Shown: positions 51,022 to 60,391 of the stretch, in pieces | Numbering within the stretch: position 1 is the first letter of the stretch | Layout of the letters: the number at the start of each line of letters is the position of its first letter | Source of the DNA: Herbinix sp. | GTDB lineage: Bacteria > Bacillota > Clostridia > Lachnospirales > Lachnospiraceae | DNA: 64,000 nt | NCBI GenBank assembly: GCA_029238935.1 | Contig: JAQZBN010000013.1 | Span: forward strand, 19,089 to 83,088 | Direction: 5' to 3' | Translations under genes and position numbers: made by a program | Notes under the pieces: generated by a model | The model's database searches: none | Told to the model about the DNA's origin: nothing | The model's input: only the letters and a program-made list of their open reading frames with translations

Positions 51022-52705
51022 TCCAGTGTTACAGGTAGAGGATTTAACCATTGGGTTTCCTGGGAAGAAAGGAATGAATACGGTACTGGATCATGTTACT
51101 TTTTCTTTAGGAGAAGGGGAGATACTAGGTATTGTAGGAGAGTCCGGATCCGGTAAGACCATGACGGCATTAACGGTAATGGGATTACTACCGGCGTCAG
51201 CGCAGAAATTGGGAGGCAGTGTAATTTTTTTAGGCAAGGAACTGCTTACGATGTCTAAAGATCAACTGCGAGAATTAAAAGGAACCCAGGTAGCAATGAT
51301 CTTTCAAGAACCGATGACTTCCTTTAATCCGCTATTAACCATTGGAGTGCAGGTAGAGGAGATGCTTAAACTCCATACGAAATTAGATAAGGAAGAATAT
51401 AAAAAACGTACTTTGGATGCTTTCACGGAAGCAGGATTGCCGGATGCGGAAGAGATTTATCATAAGTATCCCCATCAGTTATCAGGAGGAATGCGCCAAA
51501 GAGCTATGATTGCTATGGCCATGATTGCCGGACCGAAGCTTCTGATTGCGGATGAACCGACTACAGCTCTGGATGTAACGATTCAGGATAAAATATTAAA
51601 GTTATTAAAGAATATAAATCAAACCCATGGAACTACTATTATCTTGATCTCTCATGATCTGGGAGTCATAAAAAGCATCTGTCAAAGAGCGCTGGTAATG
51701 AAAGATGGACAGTTAATGGAGGAAGGCCCGGCAAAGGAATTACTACTCCATCCGAAAACTGATTATACGAAGGAATTGGTGGCAGCAGTGCCAGCAGCTT
51801 GGTTGAAATCAGTTGGAGAGAAGGAAGATCTAGTACAGCAGAAATCAAGTGATGGGAAGAATAAATCTATTAGGCAAAACAACTTAATGCAACAGGACAT
51901 CGATCAGCAGTTGATCAAAACAGAAGACGAAATAGAAACGGAAGCAGCACTTCTTACCGTAGAAGCATTGCAGGTCTATTATCCTGAAAAATCGAAAGGA
52001 ATATTTTCAAAAAAAGGGAAGAAACATGTTGTTAAAAATGCCTGCCTATCTCTGAAAAAAGGAGAAGCATTGGGGATTGTAGGAGAAAGTGGCTGCGGAA
52101 AATCAACACTTGCAAAAGCAATTGCCGGCTTAATTAAGGATACAGAGGGTAATATTCGGTTTATAGCAGAAGGGTCATCGAAAAAGGCATTAGGAAGGCC
52201 ACAGATGGTATTCCAGGATCCCTATGGTAGTCTTAATCCGGTGAAGAAGGTAGGCTGGATATTAGAAGAACCATTAAAAGTTCATGGGGGCTTAACTGCA
52301 CAGGAACGAAAAGATAGGGTTGTAGAGGTAATGAATCAAGTAGGGCTGAAAGAAAAGCATCTGGATCGTTATGTTGCTCAATTAAGCGGAGGACAGAGAC
52401 AAAGAGTTGCTATTGCAGCAGCATTTATACTCCATCCCGATATCATTATCTTAGATGAACCGGTATCTTCTCTGGATGTTACCGTTCAGGCTCAGATTTT
52501 AAAACTTCTTAAACAGTTACAAAAGGAATATCAATTATCCTATCTTTTTATCTCCCATGATCTGAATGTTATTTACCAGATGTGTGATCGGGTGTGTGTG
52601 ATGTATCAGGGAGAGATTGTAGAAACCCGTACTACCCGTGAGTTGTTTCATCATCCGAATCATGCGTACACAAAGGTTCTGCTGGATGCAGCATTACCGG
52701 AATAA
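51011..52705 (+). CDS. Fused DppD-DppF-type ABC ATPase (two nucleotide-binding domains)
   Basis: Two Walker A motifs (GESGSGKT, GESGCGKS) and two LSGG signatures; linker of about 50 polar residues. Confidence 0.95.
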   Translation: MKDNPVLQVEDLTIGFPGKKGMNTVLDHVTFSLGEGEILGIVGESGSGKTMTALTVMGLLPASAQKLGGSVIFLGKELLTMSKDQLRELKGTQVAMIFQEPMTSFNPLLTIGVQVEEMLKLHTKLDKEEYKKRTLDAFTEAGLPDAEEIYHKYPHQLSGGMRQRAMIAMAMIAGPKLLIADEPTTALDVTIQDKILKLLKNINQTHGTTIILISHDLGVIKSICQRALVMKDGQLMEEGPAKELLLHPKTDYTKELVAAVPAAWLKSVGEKEDLVQQKSSDGKNKSIRQNNLMQQDIDQQLIKTEDEIETEAALLTVEALQVYYPEKSKGIFSKKGKKHVVKNACLSLKKGEALGIVGESGCGKSTLAKAIAGLIKDTEGNIRFIAEGSSKKALGRPQMVFQDPYGSLNPVKKVGWILEEPLKVHGGLTAQERKDRVVEVMNQVGLKEKHLDRYVAQLSGGQRQRVAIAAAFILHPDIIILDEPVSSLDVTVQAQILKLLKQLQKEYQLSYLFISHDLNVIYQMCDRVCVMYQGEIVETRTTRELFHHPNHAYTKVLLDAALPE

Positions 52706-52843
52706 ATAGGAGTTACAGATAAATTACTTAACGAATGATAGAAATATCAATTGTGTTTATTCCATATTATTAATTAAAGTAATAGAAATATTGACATTAT
52801 ATATTATAAAGCTAAAAAAGTATTATGAATGTAAAAAATAGTA

Positions 52844-52872
52844 TTGACGTCAATACTACATTGTGTTATAAT
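52844..52872 (+). promoter_or_regulatory. Sigma-A-type promoter of infC-rpmI-rplT
   Basis: TTGACG (52844-52849), 17-nt spacer, TATAAT (52867-52872). Confidence 0.8.
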
Positions 52873-52878
52873 TGGTTT

Positions 52879-53197
52879 GCTGTGGATATTGTATAACAAT
52901 ATTTCATAGAGAAAGAAGAGTATCCATCTCTCACCCATAGCGTAACTTGATTACAGTGAACGGGTCAATGCGAATTATATAATATTTCTAGAAATATATA
53001 ATATTTCTATATGAAATAAGTATGTTAAGAGCTTGTAGGTGGATATCTTTGTATCCACCTTTTTTATTTATAGTAAGTTAAATTAGATTGATAATTCAAC
53101 TTGCAGTGGAGGTGCTCTTATCGTTAAGAGATCTCTGCATAATATGAAAAGCTGAAACTAAGAGATGTGAAGATTTAACCTATGGAGGTGCAGTACT
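52879..53197 (+). promoter_or_regulatory. infC operon 5' leader with attenuator-like alternative hairpins (L20-leader-type candidate)
   Basis: About 320-nt untranslated leader containing an intrinsic terminator and an upstream segment able to pair with its 5' arm. Confidence 0.7.
53037..53066 (+). terminator. Leader terminator hairpin
   Basis: AGGTGGATA-TCTTTG-TATCCACCT then TTTTT. Confidence 0.88.
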
Positions 53198-53704
53198 ATT
53201 AGCGATTTAATGATTAATGAACAGATCAGGGACAGAGAGGTTCGCCTGATTGGTGAAGACGGCGAACAACTAGGCATTATGTCAGCGAAGGATGCAATGA
53301 AACTTGCGAAAGATGCTAATCTTGACCTTGTAAAGATTGCTCCTACAGCGAAGCCACCTGTTTGTAAGATTATCGATTACGGTAAATACAGATATGAATT
53401 GGCTAGAAAAGAAAAAGAAGCCAAGAAAAAGCAGAAAGTTACTGAAGTAAAAGAAATTCGTCTAACACCGAATATCGATGAAAATGACTTGAATACAAAA
53501 GCAGGTCAGGCCAGAAAGTTTATAACCAAGGGTGATAAAGTAAAAGTGGCTTTACGTTTCCGTGGTCGTGAGATGGCTCATACAGCAGCCTCAAAAGCTA
53601 TCCTGGATAACTTTTTCTCAAAGCTTGAAGATGTAGCAGTAGTTGAAAAACCTGCAAAGCTGGAAGGAAGAAGTATGATTATGTTCTTAACAGAAAAACG
53701 TTAA
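53198..53704 (+). CDS. infC: Translation initiation factor IF-3 with ATT start codon
   Basis: In-frame ATT AGC GAT TTA ATG at 53198, preceded by TGGAGGTG; ORF track starts at internal ATG 53210; body 'INEQIRDREVRLIGEDGEQLGIM'. Confidence 0.9.
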   Translation: MSDLMINEQIRDREVRLIGEDGEQLGIMSAKDAMKLAKDANLDLVKIAPTAKPPVCKIIDYGKYRYELARKEKEAKKKQKVTEVKEIRLTPNIDENDLNTKAGQARKFITKGDKVKVALRFRGREMAHTAASKAILDNFFSKLEDVAVVEKPAKLEGRSMIMFLTEKR

Positions 53705-53799
53705 AATACTCAATATAACAGCAATCAAACGGTTGTAAACAGCACAGGATTAAAGCAGCATTCCGTAAGGCTGTATTAATTATTAAGGAGGAAACATCA

Positions 53800-53997
53800 A
53801 TGCCAAAATTAAAAACAAGCAAAGCAGCAGCGAAGCGTTTCAAAAAAACAGGTACCGGAAAACTTAAGAGAATGAAGGCTTTCAAAAGTCATATCTTAAC
53901 TAAGAAATCCGCTAAGAGAAAGAGAAATCTCAGAAAAGCAGCTATGACAGATGCAACTAATGTAAAAAACATGAAGAAGATCTTACCATATCTGTAA
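53800..53997 (+). CDS. rpmI: 50S ribosomal protein L35
   Basis: '[46 protein letters not shown]'. Confidence 0.97.
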   Translation: MPKLKTSKAAAKRFKKTGTGKLKRMKAFKSHILTKKSAKRKRNLRKAAMTDATNVKNMKKILPYL

Positions 53998-54022
53998 GAG
54001 ATTGATGAAGGAGGAATAGAAA

Positions 54023-54379
54023 ATGGCAAGAGTTAAAGGCGGATTAAACGCTAAGAAAAGACATAATAAAGTGTTAAAGCTGGCTAAGGGTTACAGAGGT
54101 GCCAGATCAAAACAATATAGAGTAGCAAAGCAATCAGTTATGAGAGCTTTAACTTCTTCTTTTGCAGGCAGAAGAGAAAGAAAAAGACAATTCAGACAGT
54201 TATGGATTGCAAGAATTAATGCAGCTGCAAGAATGAACGGTTTATCTTACAGCAAATTAATGCACGGCTTAAAATTAGCTAACGTTGATGTCAACAGAAA
54301 GATGTTATCTGAGATGGCAATCAACGATGCTGCAGGCTTCACTGCATTAGCAGAAGTTGCTAAGTCTAAATTAGCTTAA
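54023..54379 (+). CDS. rplT: 50S ribosomal protein L20
   Basis: '[37 protein letters not shown]'. Confidence 0.97.
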   Translation: MARVKGGLNAKKRHNKVLKLAKGYRGARSKQYRVAKQSVMRALTSSFAGRRERKRQFRQLWIARINAAARMNGLSYSKLMHGLKLANVDVNRKMLSEMAINDAAGFTALAEVAKSKLA

Positions 54380-54398
54380 GTAAATCTTAAACATAAAT

Positions 54399-54449
54399 AG
54401 AGGGGCTGATGTTCAACTAAGTAATTGGTTGAGCATCAGCCCTCTTTTT
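54399..54449 (+). terminator. Rho-independent terminator after rplT
   Basis: AGAGGG-GCTGATG.TCAAC ... GTTGAGCATCAGCCCTCT TTTT. Confidence 0.88.
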
Positions 54450-54503
54450 GCCATATAAACATAAATGCTGATTCCTTATAGTTTAGCAACACGCCTTACT
54501 GTC

Positions 54504-55211
54504 TTAATTAATCTCACCGGAACCTAGTCCTAGGGTAGCATTTACCGGGAGGGAAAAACATACACCTTTACCTTCGGTAGATAGACCTAATTCATGGGTG
54601 ATATGCTCCATAATCTTTGCTCTGATTTCTCTGGGAGCAAGAATTAAGACGATATCCTTTTCCTGTGAAATCGTTATTCCAAGAAATCTTGACGCTTCTT
54701 CAGAACCTAGCCCTCGTGCATGTAATAAGGTTCCTCCGGTGGCACCGGCAGCTTTGGCTACCTCCATAACCTCATTAAAATAACCGGAGGTAACAATAGT
54801 TAATATCAAATCAAAAGGCTCATTTTGTGTCATACGAGTCTCCTCACTTTCAAATTTTGTAGATTGATCAGCCTGATTACACAGCTTCGATAAATAGCTA
54901 CTAATACTGGATAAAGGAAGGGTAAATGCAATACCGGTTCCGGGTTTTGAAAAAAACAAATCTTTTTTTAACAGTTCGAACATATGGTGAGACATAGTTT
55001 CGGTGAGAATACTCAAGATAACAGCTTTTTTCGTATCAGTCAGGCCCAATGTATCAAGAAGTTCAGAGTCAGCAGAACCATGTCCGTGCATAATCATTTG
55101 GATGGGAAGGGTTTTCTTAAGATATAAATCTGCTACTGCTTTACTCATATTATAGTCAATAATTGTAACTAAAAATTCTATTTTGTTCGTATTAGATGGA
55201 TGGTGTTCCAT
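54504..55211 (-). CDS. Tandem PII-like (GlnB-superfamily-like) protein
   Basis: Two similar halves ending 'SKPGTGIAFTLPLSSISSYL' and 'TEGKGVCFSLPVNATLGLG'; 'GATGGTLLHARGLG' PII-like; ATG 55211 with AGGAGG RBS. Confidence 0.75.
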   Translation of the reverse strand: MEHHPSNTNKIEFLVTIIDYNMSKAVADLYLKKTLPIQMIMHGHGSADSELLDTLGLTDTKKAVILSILTETMSHHMFELLKKDLFFSKPGTGIAFTLPLSSISSYLSKLCNQADQSTKFESEETRMTQNEPFDLILTIVTSGYFNEVMEVAKAAGATGGTLLHARGLGSEEASRFLGITISQEKDIVLILAPREIRAKIMEHITHELGLSTEGKGVCFSLPVNATLGLGSGEIN

Positions 55212-56919
55212 TATGGTCCTCCTGTTTATATTCAAGGCGGTCATTACTTAATGTGCATGTTTCGGCATCATCATTATACTCTTGCCCTATAGTATGATTC
55301 AAGTTCATTTCCATTTCTTTTTCAATGGGGGTAACAATTGTTGTTACATCTGGTTCTATATTGTTATCAACGTTATATTCCACAAAAGTCATCTCGTATA
55401 TGATATCATCATTTAAATCAATGATACTATCTTCCATCAAAGGATGAGAAACAGCATCCTCTGTAACTCTTCGTGCCTTGATTTGGTATACAATTCCTAA
55501 GATTTGTATGGTGATCAAAGGGGTCATGGCCACCATAGCCACAATACCAAACGCGTCTGTGACCATGTTACCTCCGACAGCTTCACAAGCACCCATGGCA
55601 AAAGGCATAAGGAAAGTGGCGGCCATAGGACCAGAGGCAACTCCACCGGAATCAAAGGCGATGGAGGTGAATAATGATGGGACAAAAAATGTTAATGTTA
55701 ACGCGATTAGATATCCCGGGATAAGTAAGTAAAAGATGGAGATACCGGTGATAACTCGAAGTAAGGCTAAACCAACAGAAATCGCTACTCCTATCGATAA
55801 ACTAAGGCCCATAGCTTTTCCAGAGATAGAGCCTTCGGTAATATCCTCTACCTGTTGCTTTAACACATGGACCGCTGGCTCTGCGGCTACAATAAAATAA
55901 CCCATTACCATTCCTAAGGGGATAAGGAGCCATACATAGGAGCTTCCTGCTATTTTTTCACCCAGATAATAACCGGCAGGCATAAATCCTACATTAACAC
56001 CAATTAAGAACAAGATCAAGCCCAAAAAGGTATAGATAATACCAATGATAATTTTCGCTAAAGGTTTCTTCTGTAAACGGAGGGTAGTGATCTGAAACAG
56101 AAGAAAGAATAAAATAATAGGAAGTAAAGCGAAGGATACTTCCTCCACGTAATGGGGAGTGTTAGTAACAAAGGAAAGTATGACTTCGGTAAAATTCTGA
56201 AAATCAGGAACGGTTACCGGAGAATAGCTATTTTGGGAAGAATTATAAAACATACCTAAGATAAGTACCGTCATAATTGGACCGACAGAGCATAAAGAAA
56301 CCAATCCAAAGCTATCTTCTTCTGCAGTATTATCTCCACGTACCATGGACAGACCTACACCTAAGGCCATGATGAAGGGAACTGTAATGGGACCGGTGGT
56401 GACACCTCCAGAATCAAAAGCAACAGCCAGAAAGTCCTTATCCGTAAAGCTAGCTAATAGGAATACAATTAGATAAAGGAAAATCAAAATGTAGGATAAT
56501 TTGATCTGAAGTAAAATTCGTAGAAAAGAAACCACAAGAAAAATTCCGACACCAATAGCCACGGCAACGATCAGAACCATGTCGGGAACAGCCGGGGTTT
56601 GTCTGGCTAATACCTTAAGGTCTGGTTCAGCGATGGTAATGAAGACACCGATGATAAAGGTTACAATAATAATGAGGGGTAATTTCCGTGACTTTGTTAG
56701 ATGCGCGCCTATCTTTTCACCCATGATCATCATGGAGATATCAGCACCTAGGGTAAAGAGAGACATGCCCAGGATTAGAAGAAGTGATCCAATCAAAAAT
56801 AACACCATAATATAAAGGGGCATTGGTGCAATCGTAAAATGAAGTATAAGAACGATTACAGTGATGGGAATAACAGAAGATAGAGATTCCCTTAGTTTGG
56901 TAGTAAGTAGTTGTTGCAT
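55192..56919 (-). CDS. Fused two-domain DUF1538 membrane protein (UmpA/UmpB-like)
   Basis: Internal duplication: 'AFDSGGVTTGPITVPFIMALG' and 'AFDSGGVASGPMAATFLMPFA'; two 'AEP' motifs; many TM segments. Confidence 0.85.
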   Translation of the reverse strand: MQQLLTTKLRESLSSVIPITVIVLILHFTIAPMPLYIMVLFLIGSLLLILGMSLFTLGADISMMIMGEKIGAHLTKSRKLPLIIIVTFIIGVFITIAEPDLKVLARQTPAVPDMVLIVAVAIGVGIFLVVSFLRILLQIKLSYILIFLYLIVFLLASFTDKDFLAVAFDSGGVTTGPITVPFIMALGVGLSMVRGDNTAEEDSFGLVSLCSVGPIMTVLILGMFYNSSQNSYSPVTVPDFQNFTEVILSFVTNTPHYVEEVSFALLPIILFFLLFQITTLRLQKKPLAKIIIGIIYTFLGLILFLIGVNVGFMPAGYYLGEKIAGSSYVWLLIPLGMVMGYFIVAAEPAVHVLKQQVEDITEGSISGKAMGLSLSIGVAISVGLALLRVITGISIFYLLIPGYLIALTLTFFVPSLFTSIAFDSGGVASGPMAATFLMPFAMGACEAVGGNMVTDAFGIVAMVAMTPLITIQILGIVYQIKARRVTEDAVSHPLMEDSIIDLNDDIIYEMTFVEYNVDNNIEPDVTTIVTPIEKEMEMNLNHTIGQEYNDDAETCTLSNDRLEYKQEDHNGTPSI

Positions 56920-57121
56920 GTGTTCACCTCGTGTTTTCTAGCGTTTATTAGCTGGTGACAGAATGTTCATACCGCTTGCTTATATTTAGTTTAAAGGAAA
57001 AAAGCGATATAGGCAATAGTATATTTTATTTTGTATGGAAAATGTACATAGAATAGCCAATGGAATCATTAGACGTTACCTCAAAAATGGTTTATAATAT
57101 AACTAGAAAGGACGTGATCAT

Positions 57122-59518
57122 TTGACTAACAACGAACGCATAACTATAAAATTATACTTAAAAACCCTCCGGTGGATCACAGCATTTATTATTACATTCG
57201 TAATATTTCAGGTTTCTTTACCTACTGGTGTCATAGCAAAAGGATCTTCAGTCAAAGTGTATACGGTTAAATCTACCAGTGCTCCCTATCAGAATCATTA
57301 TATCAAATCCACTAGTTATAATAGCAAGACGAAACCCTATTATATGCTCCGTTCTTATATGGAACAGTTGGAAAAAGACGGAGGGGGAACCTTGATTCTT
57401 AAGAAAGGTTCTTATGTGATAACAAATACCCTCTATATCCCATCCAATGTTACCTTGATATTAGAAGATGGTGTTACCATTAGTAAGGGAAGTATCACCG
57501 GAACTAGTAAGCTTTTGCCATCAAAATCTTTATTCCAACTGGTTCCACCAAGCAAAGCACAGACTACCAAACAATTAACAAAATACAATAGTTCAAAGAA
57601 CGTTACGTTCAAAACAGATGGGAAAGCGATCATTGATTTAAACTACGAAAAGGATGCAACAGCCATTATTCTGGGGCATAATGAGGACATTACCATAAGC
57701 GGTATCACTTTTCAAAAGATGTATGAGGGAAACTTTATTAAAATAGGTGCATCACAGGATGTTACCATCAAGAAGAATATCTTCCGCTACCATAAGGACT
57801 CTGAGAATAATGCAAAGGAAGCGATTGCACTGGAAACTCCGGATGAGAAAACAAAAGCATTTGTATATCCCTGGAGTAAGAGTGATAAGACAGCTAATTC
57901 CAATATTATCATAGAAGAGAATGAATTCTTTCAATTAGAGAGAGCGATCGGTAGTTCCAAATACACCGAGAAGGTTTACCATAAGAATATCAGTATTTTA
58001 CATAACAAGATCTCCAAAACAGATTCCCATGCCTTGAGGATGATAAATTGGGAATATGCAAAGATTAAGAATAATCGGTTTTCAGATATTTCGAACAAGG
58101 ATGGATCCTTAAAAGCAATCCTGATCAGTGGAGGAAAGTATCCTACAATATCGAATAATGAATTTTCTAATTCCGATCGCCCGATTCAGATTATGCCTTG
58201 GAAGAACAATAATAATGGAAGCAGCTATCGAACAACCTACAATACGATCAATGAAGCAAACAAAGCAGATATGTTAAGGAATACCTTAGTTAATATGAAG
58301 GAATATTATATCCGGTACAATAAAACCTATAACGAGTTCACAAAGGATACCGAGAAGTGGGAATTTATTGATCTTACGGCAACACAATTTATCATAACGC
58401 CATCCAGTGAACCTTATCAAAATTATTTTACTAATTATAGTACCTATAATAACAATACGAAGCAATATTACATGATTCGTTCCTATCTCGAGCAGCTTGA
58501 GAGGGTAGGTGGAGGAACACTTTCCTTTCAATCTGGCACTTATGTTATAACCAATACTCTTTATATTTCGTCGAATATTAATATAGTATTGGAAGATGGA
58601 GTAGTCATAAGAAAAGGAAATGATACGAGCAGTGCCCAAATGGAAGACTCCAAATCGATCTTTCAATTAGCCGCTCCTACGAAATCTAAGACCGCTGGAG
58701 CATACGGCGGATATAAGGGAGAGACGAACATTCATTTTCAGGGCAATGGCAAAGCAATCATTGATTTAAATTACATACAGGATGCAATCGGAATTGTGAT
58801 GGGACATAACACGAACGTTACGATCTCCGGAATTATCTTTCAGAATATGTACAGCGGACATTTTATTGAATTGGATGCTTCAAAGGATGTAACAATTGAG
58901 AAGAATATATTTCAAAATCATAAGGCCTCGGCTTCGGAAATCAAAGAAGCAATCAACATTGATACACCGGATAAGAATACTGGAGGTTTTAACGCAGTAT
59001 GGACCAACTATGATTGTACCCCAAACAAAGATATATTAATTCGTAATAACGTATTTGATCATCTAGAACGAGCCATAGGAACGCACAAATATTCCGAGGG
59101 GAAATACCATGAAAATGTGCAAATCTTAAATAATAAAATATCCAATACCTCCTCTGATGCAATAAGAATTATTAATTGGAAAAATCCTGTAATCAAAGAA
59201 AATGAAATTATTATGGTTGCTGAGGGAAAAGGAAATGACCGGGCAATATTAGCCAGTGGTGTCATTAATCCCATTATTACAGATAATTTCTTCATGGATG
59301 TAACTCGACCAATTCAATTAATGCCTTGGAAGAATAATGGAACCGGAAGTAGTTATGCGATTACCTATAATTCGGTTACTTATGATAATATCCTTCTGAT
59401 GCTGAAGAATTATCTTCGTAGAGTGGAAGAGAGATTTATCCGGGTCAATAATACCTATAATGTTTTTGACAGGAATACCGACCGGTATTATTATTCCAAT
59501 CAATATACCGACTACTAA
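57122..59518 (+). CDS. Secreted/membrane-anchored right-handed beta-helix protein with tandem duplicated domains (TTG start)
   Basis: N-terminal TM/signal; 'GGGTLILKKGSYVITNTLYIPSNVTLILEDGVTI' and 'GGGTLSFQSGTYVITNTLYISSNINIVLEDGVVI' head each copy. Confidence 0.78.
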   Translation: MTNNERITIKLYLKTLRWITAFIITFVIFQVSLPTGVIAKGSSVKVYTVKSTSAPYQNHYIKSTSYNSKTKPYYMLRSYMEQLEKDGGGTLILKKGSYVITNTLYIPSNVTLILEDGVTISKGSITGTSKLLPSKSLFQLVPPSKAQTTKQLTKYNSSKNVTFKTDGKAIIDLNYEKDATAIILGHNEDITISGITFQKMYEGNFIKIGASQDVTIKKNIFRYHKDSENNAKEAIALETPDEKTKAFVYPWSKSDKTANSNIIIEENEFFQLERAIGSSKYTEKVYHKNISILHNKISKTDSHALRMINWEYAKIKNNRFSDISNKDGSLKAILISGGKYPTISNNEFSNSDRPIQIMPWKNNNNGSSYRTTYNTINEANKADMLRNTLVNMKEYYIRYNKTYNEFTKDTEKWEFIDLTATQFIITPSSEPYQNYFTNYSTYNNNTKQYYMIRSYLEQLERVGGGTLSFQSGTYVITNTLYISSNINIVLEDGVVIRKGNDTSSAQMEDSKSIFQLAAPTKSKTAGAYGGYKGETNIHFQGNGKAIIDLNYIQDAIGIVMGHNTNVTISGIIFQNMYSGHFIELDASKDVTIEKNIFQNHKASASEIKEAINIDTPDKNTGGFNAVWTNYDCTPNKDILIRNNVFDHLERAIGTHKYSEGKYHENVQILNNKISNTSSDAIRIINWKNPVIKENEIIMVAEGKGNDRAILASGVINPIITDNFFMDVTRPIQLMPWKNNGTGSSYAITYNSVTYDNILLMLKNYLRRVEERFIRVNNTYNVFDRNTDRYYYSNQYTDY

Positions 59519-59698
59519 TAAGACTGCCACCTCTTGTATCATTAGGATTATATTAAAATTACATAAAGCTCATTAGAAATGACATTTGTAACTTGAAAGA
59601 AGCATATGGATACAGTATGATATGAGGGTAGGAATTGCTTTTTGTGGTTATTAGTTCCAGAGGCAAATTCCTGAATATAAGTATCTAGGGAGGAAGTT

Positions 59699-60391
59699 AT
59701 GCGTAATAAATTAGGTAATATACTGTGGGGATTATTTTTTATTGTAATTGGTGCCGGATTTGCAGGAGAAGCCTTTGAGCTTTGGGATTTTGAATTATTT
59801 TTTGATGGTTGGTGGACGCTGTTTATCATCGTTCCTTGCACCATCAGTATCGTGCAGAACGGTTTCAGAAGCGGAGCATTGATTGGCTTAATTATTGGTA
59901 TTCTGCTATTCTTATCCTGTCAGCCAGGTATTGATTTTGATCTTTCCAAACTGATTGTTCCTGCAATCTTGGTTATTATCGGCTTTAGGCTCATCCTCCG
60001 TGATTCATTCCATCACAGAAGAATACAGGGTGAGGGAAAGTTTAATGCTGGTAATACAACCTATCATAGTGATACAGAGCATAGTGCGGTATTTAGCTCC
60101 AACACGATCGTAGTTGATAATGAACCATTCAATGGAACCAATCTAAATGCTATCTTTGGAGCTATCCAATTAAACTTATCCAATGCTATCATTGATCACG
60201 ATGTTGAGATTAGTGCCTCTGCAATCTTTGGCGGTATTGATATCTATGTACCCAGAGGTGTGAAAGTGAAAACAAACAATGTTCCGATCTTTGGGGGTGT
60301 AAGTAATAAAACAGTGAAAAATACAGATCCCAATGCTCCAACCATTTATCTGAACTCGACCTGTATGTTTGGAGGCATTGATATCAAATGA
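59699..60391 (+). CDS. LiaF-like/DUF5668-type membrane protein
   Basis: 'NILWGLFFIVIGAGFAGEAF...WWTLFIIVPCTISI' plus C-terminal 'AIFGAIQLNLSNA...SAIFGGIDIYVPRGVKV'. Confidence 0.8.
   Translation: MRNKLGNILWGLFFIVIGAGFAGEAFELWDFELFFDGWWTLFIIVPCTISIVQNGFRSGALIGLIIGILLFLSCQPGIDFDLSKLIVPAILVIIGFRLILRDSFHHRRIQGEGKFNAGNTTYHSDTEHSAVFSSNTIVVDNEPFNGTNLNAIFGAIQLNLSNAIIDHDVEISASAIFGGIDIYVPRGVKVKTNNVPIFGGVSNKTVKNTDPNAPTIYLNSTCMFGGIDIK

Noticed and set aside
52981-53020. AT-rich palindromes (AATATTTCTAGAAATATATAATATTTCTATAT) as a possible mobile-element end
   Set aside because: Lies within the infC leader between attenuator segments; no transposase or target duplication; more likely leader structure.
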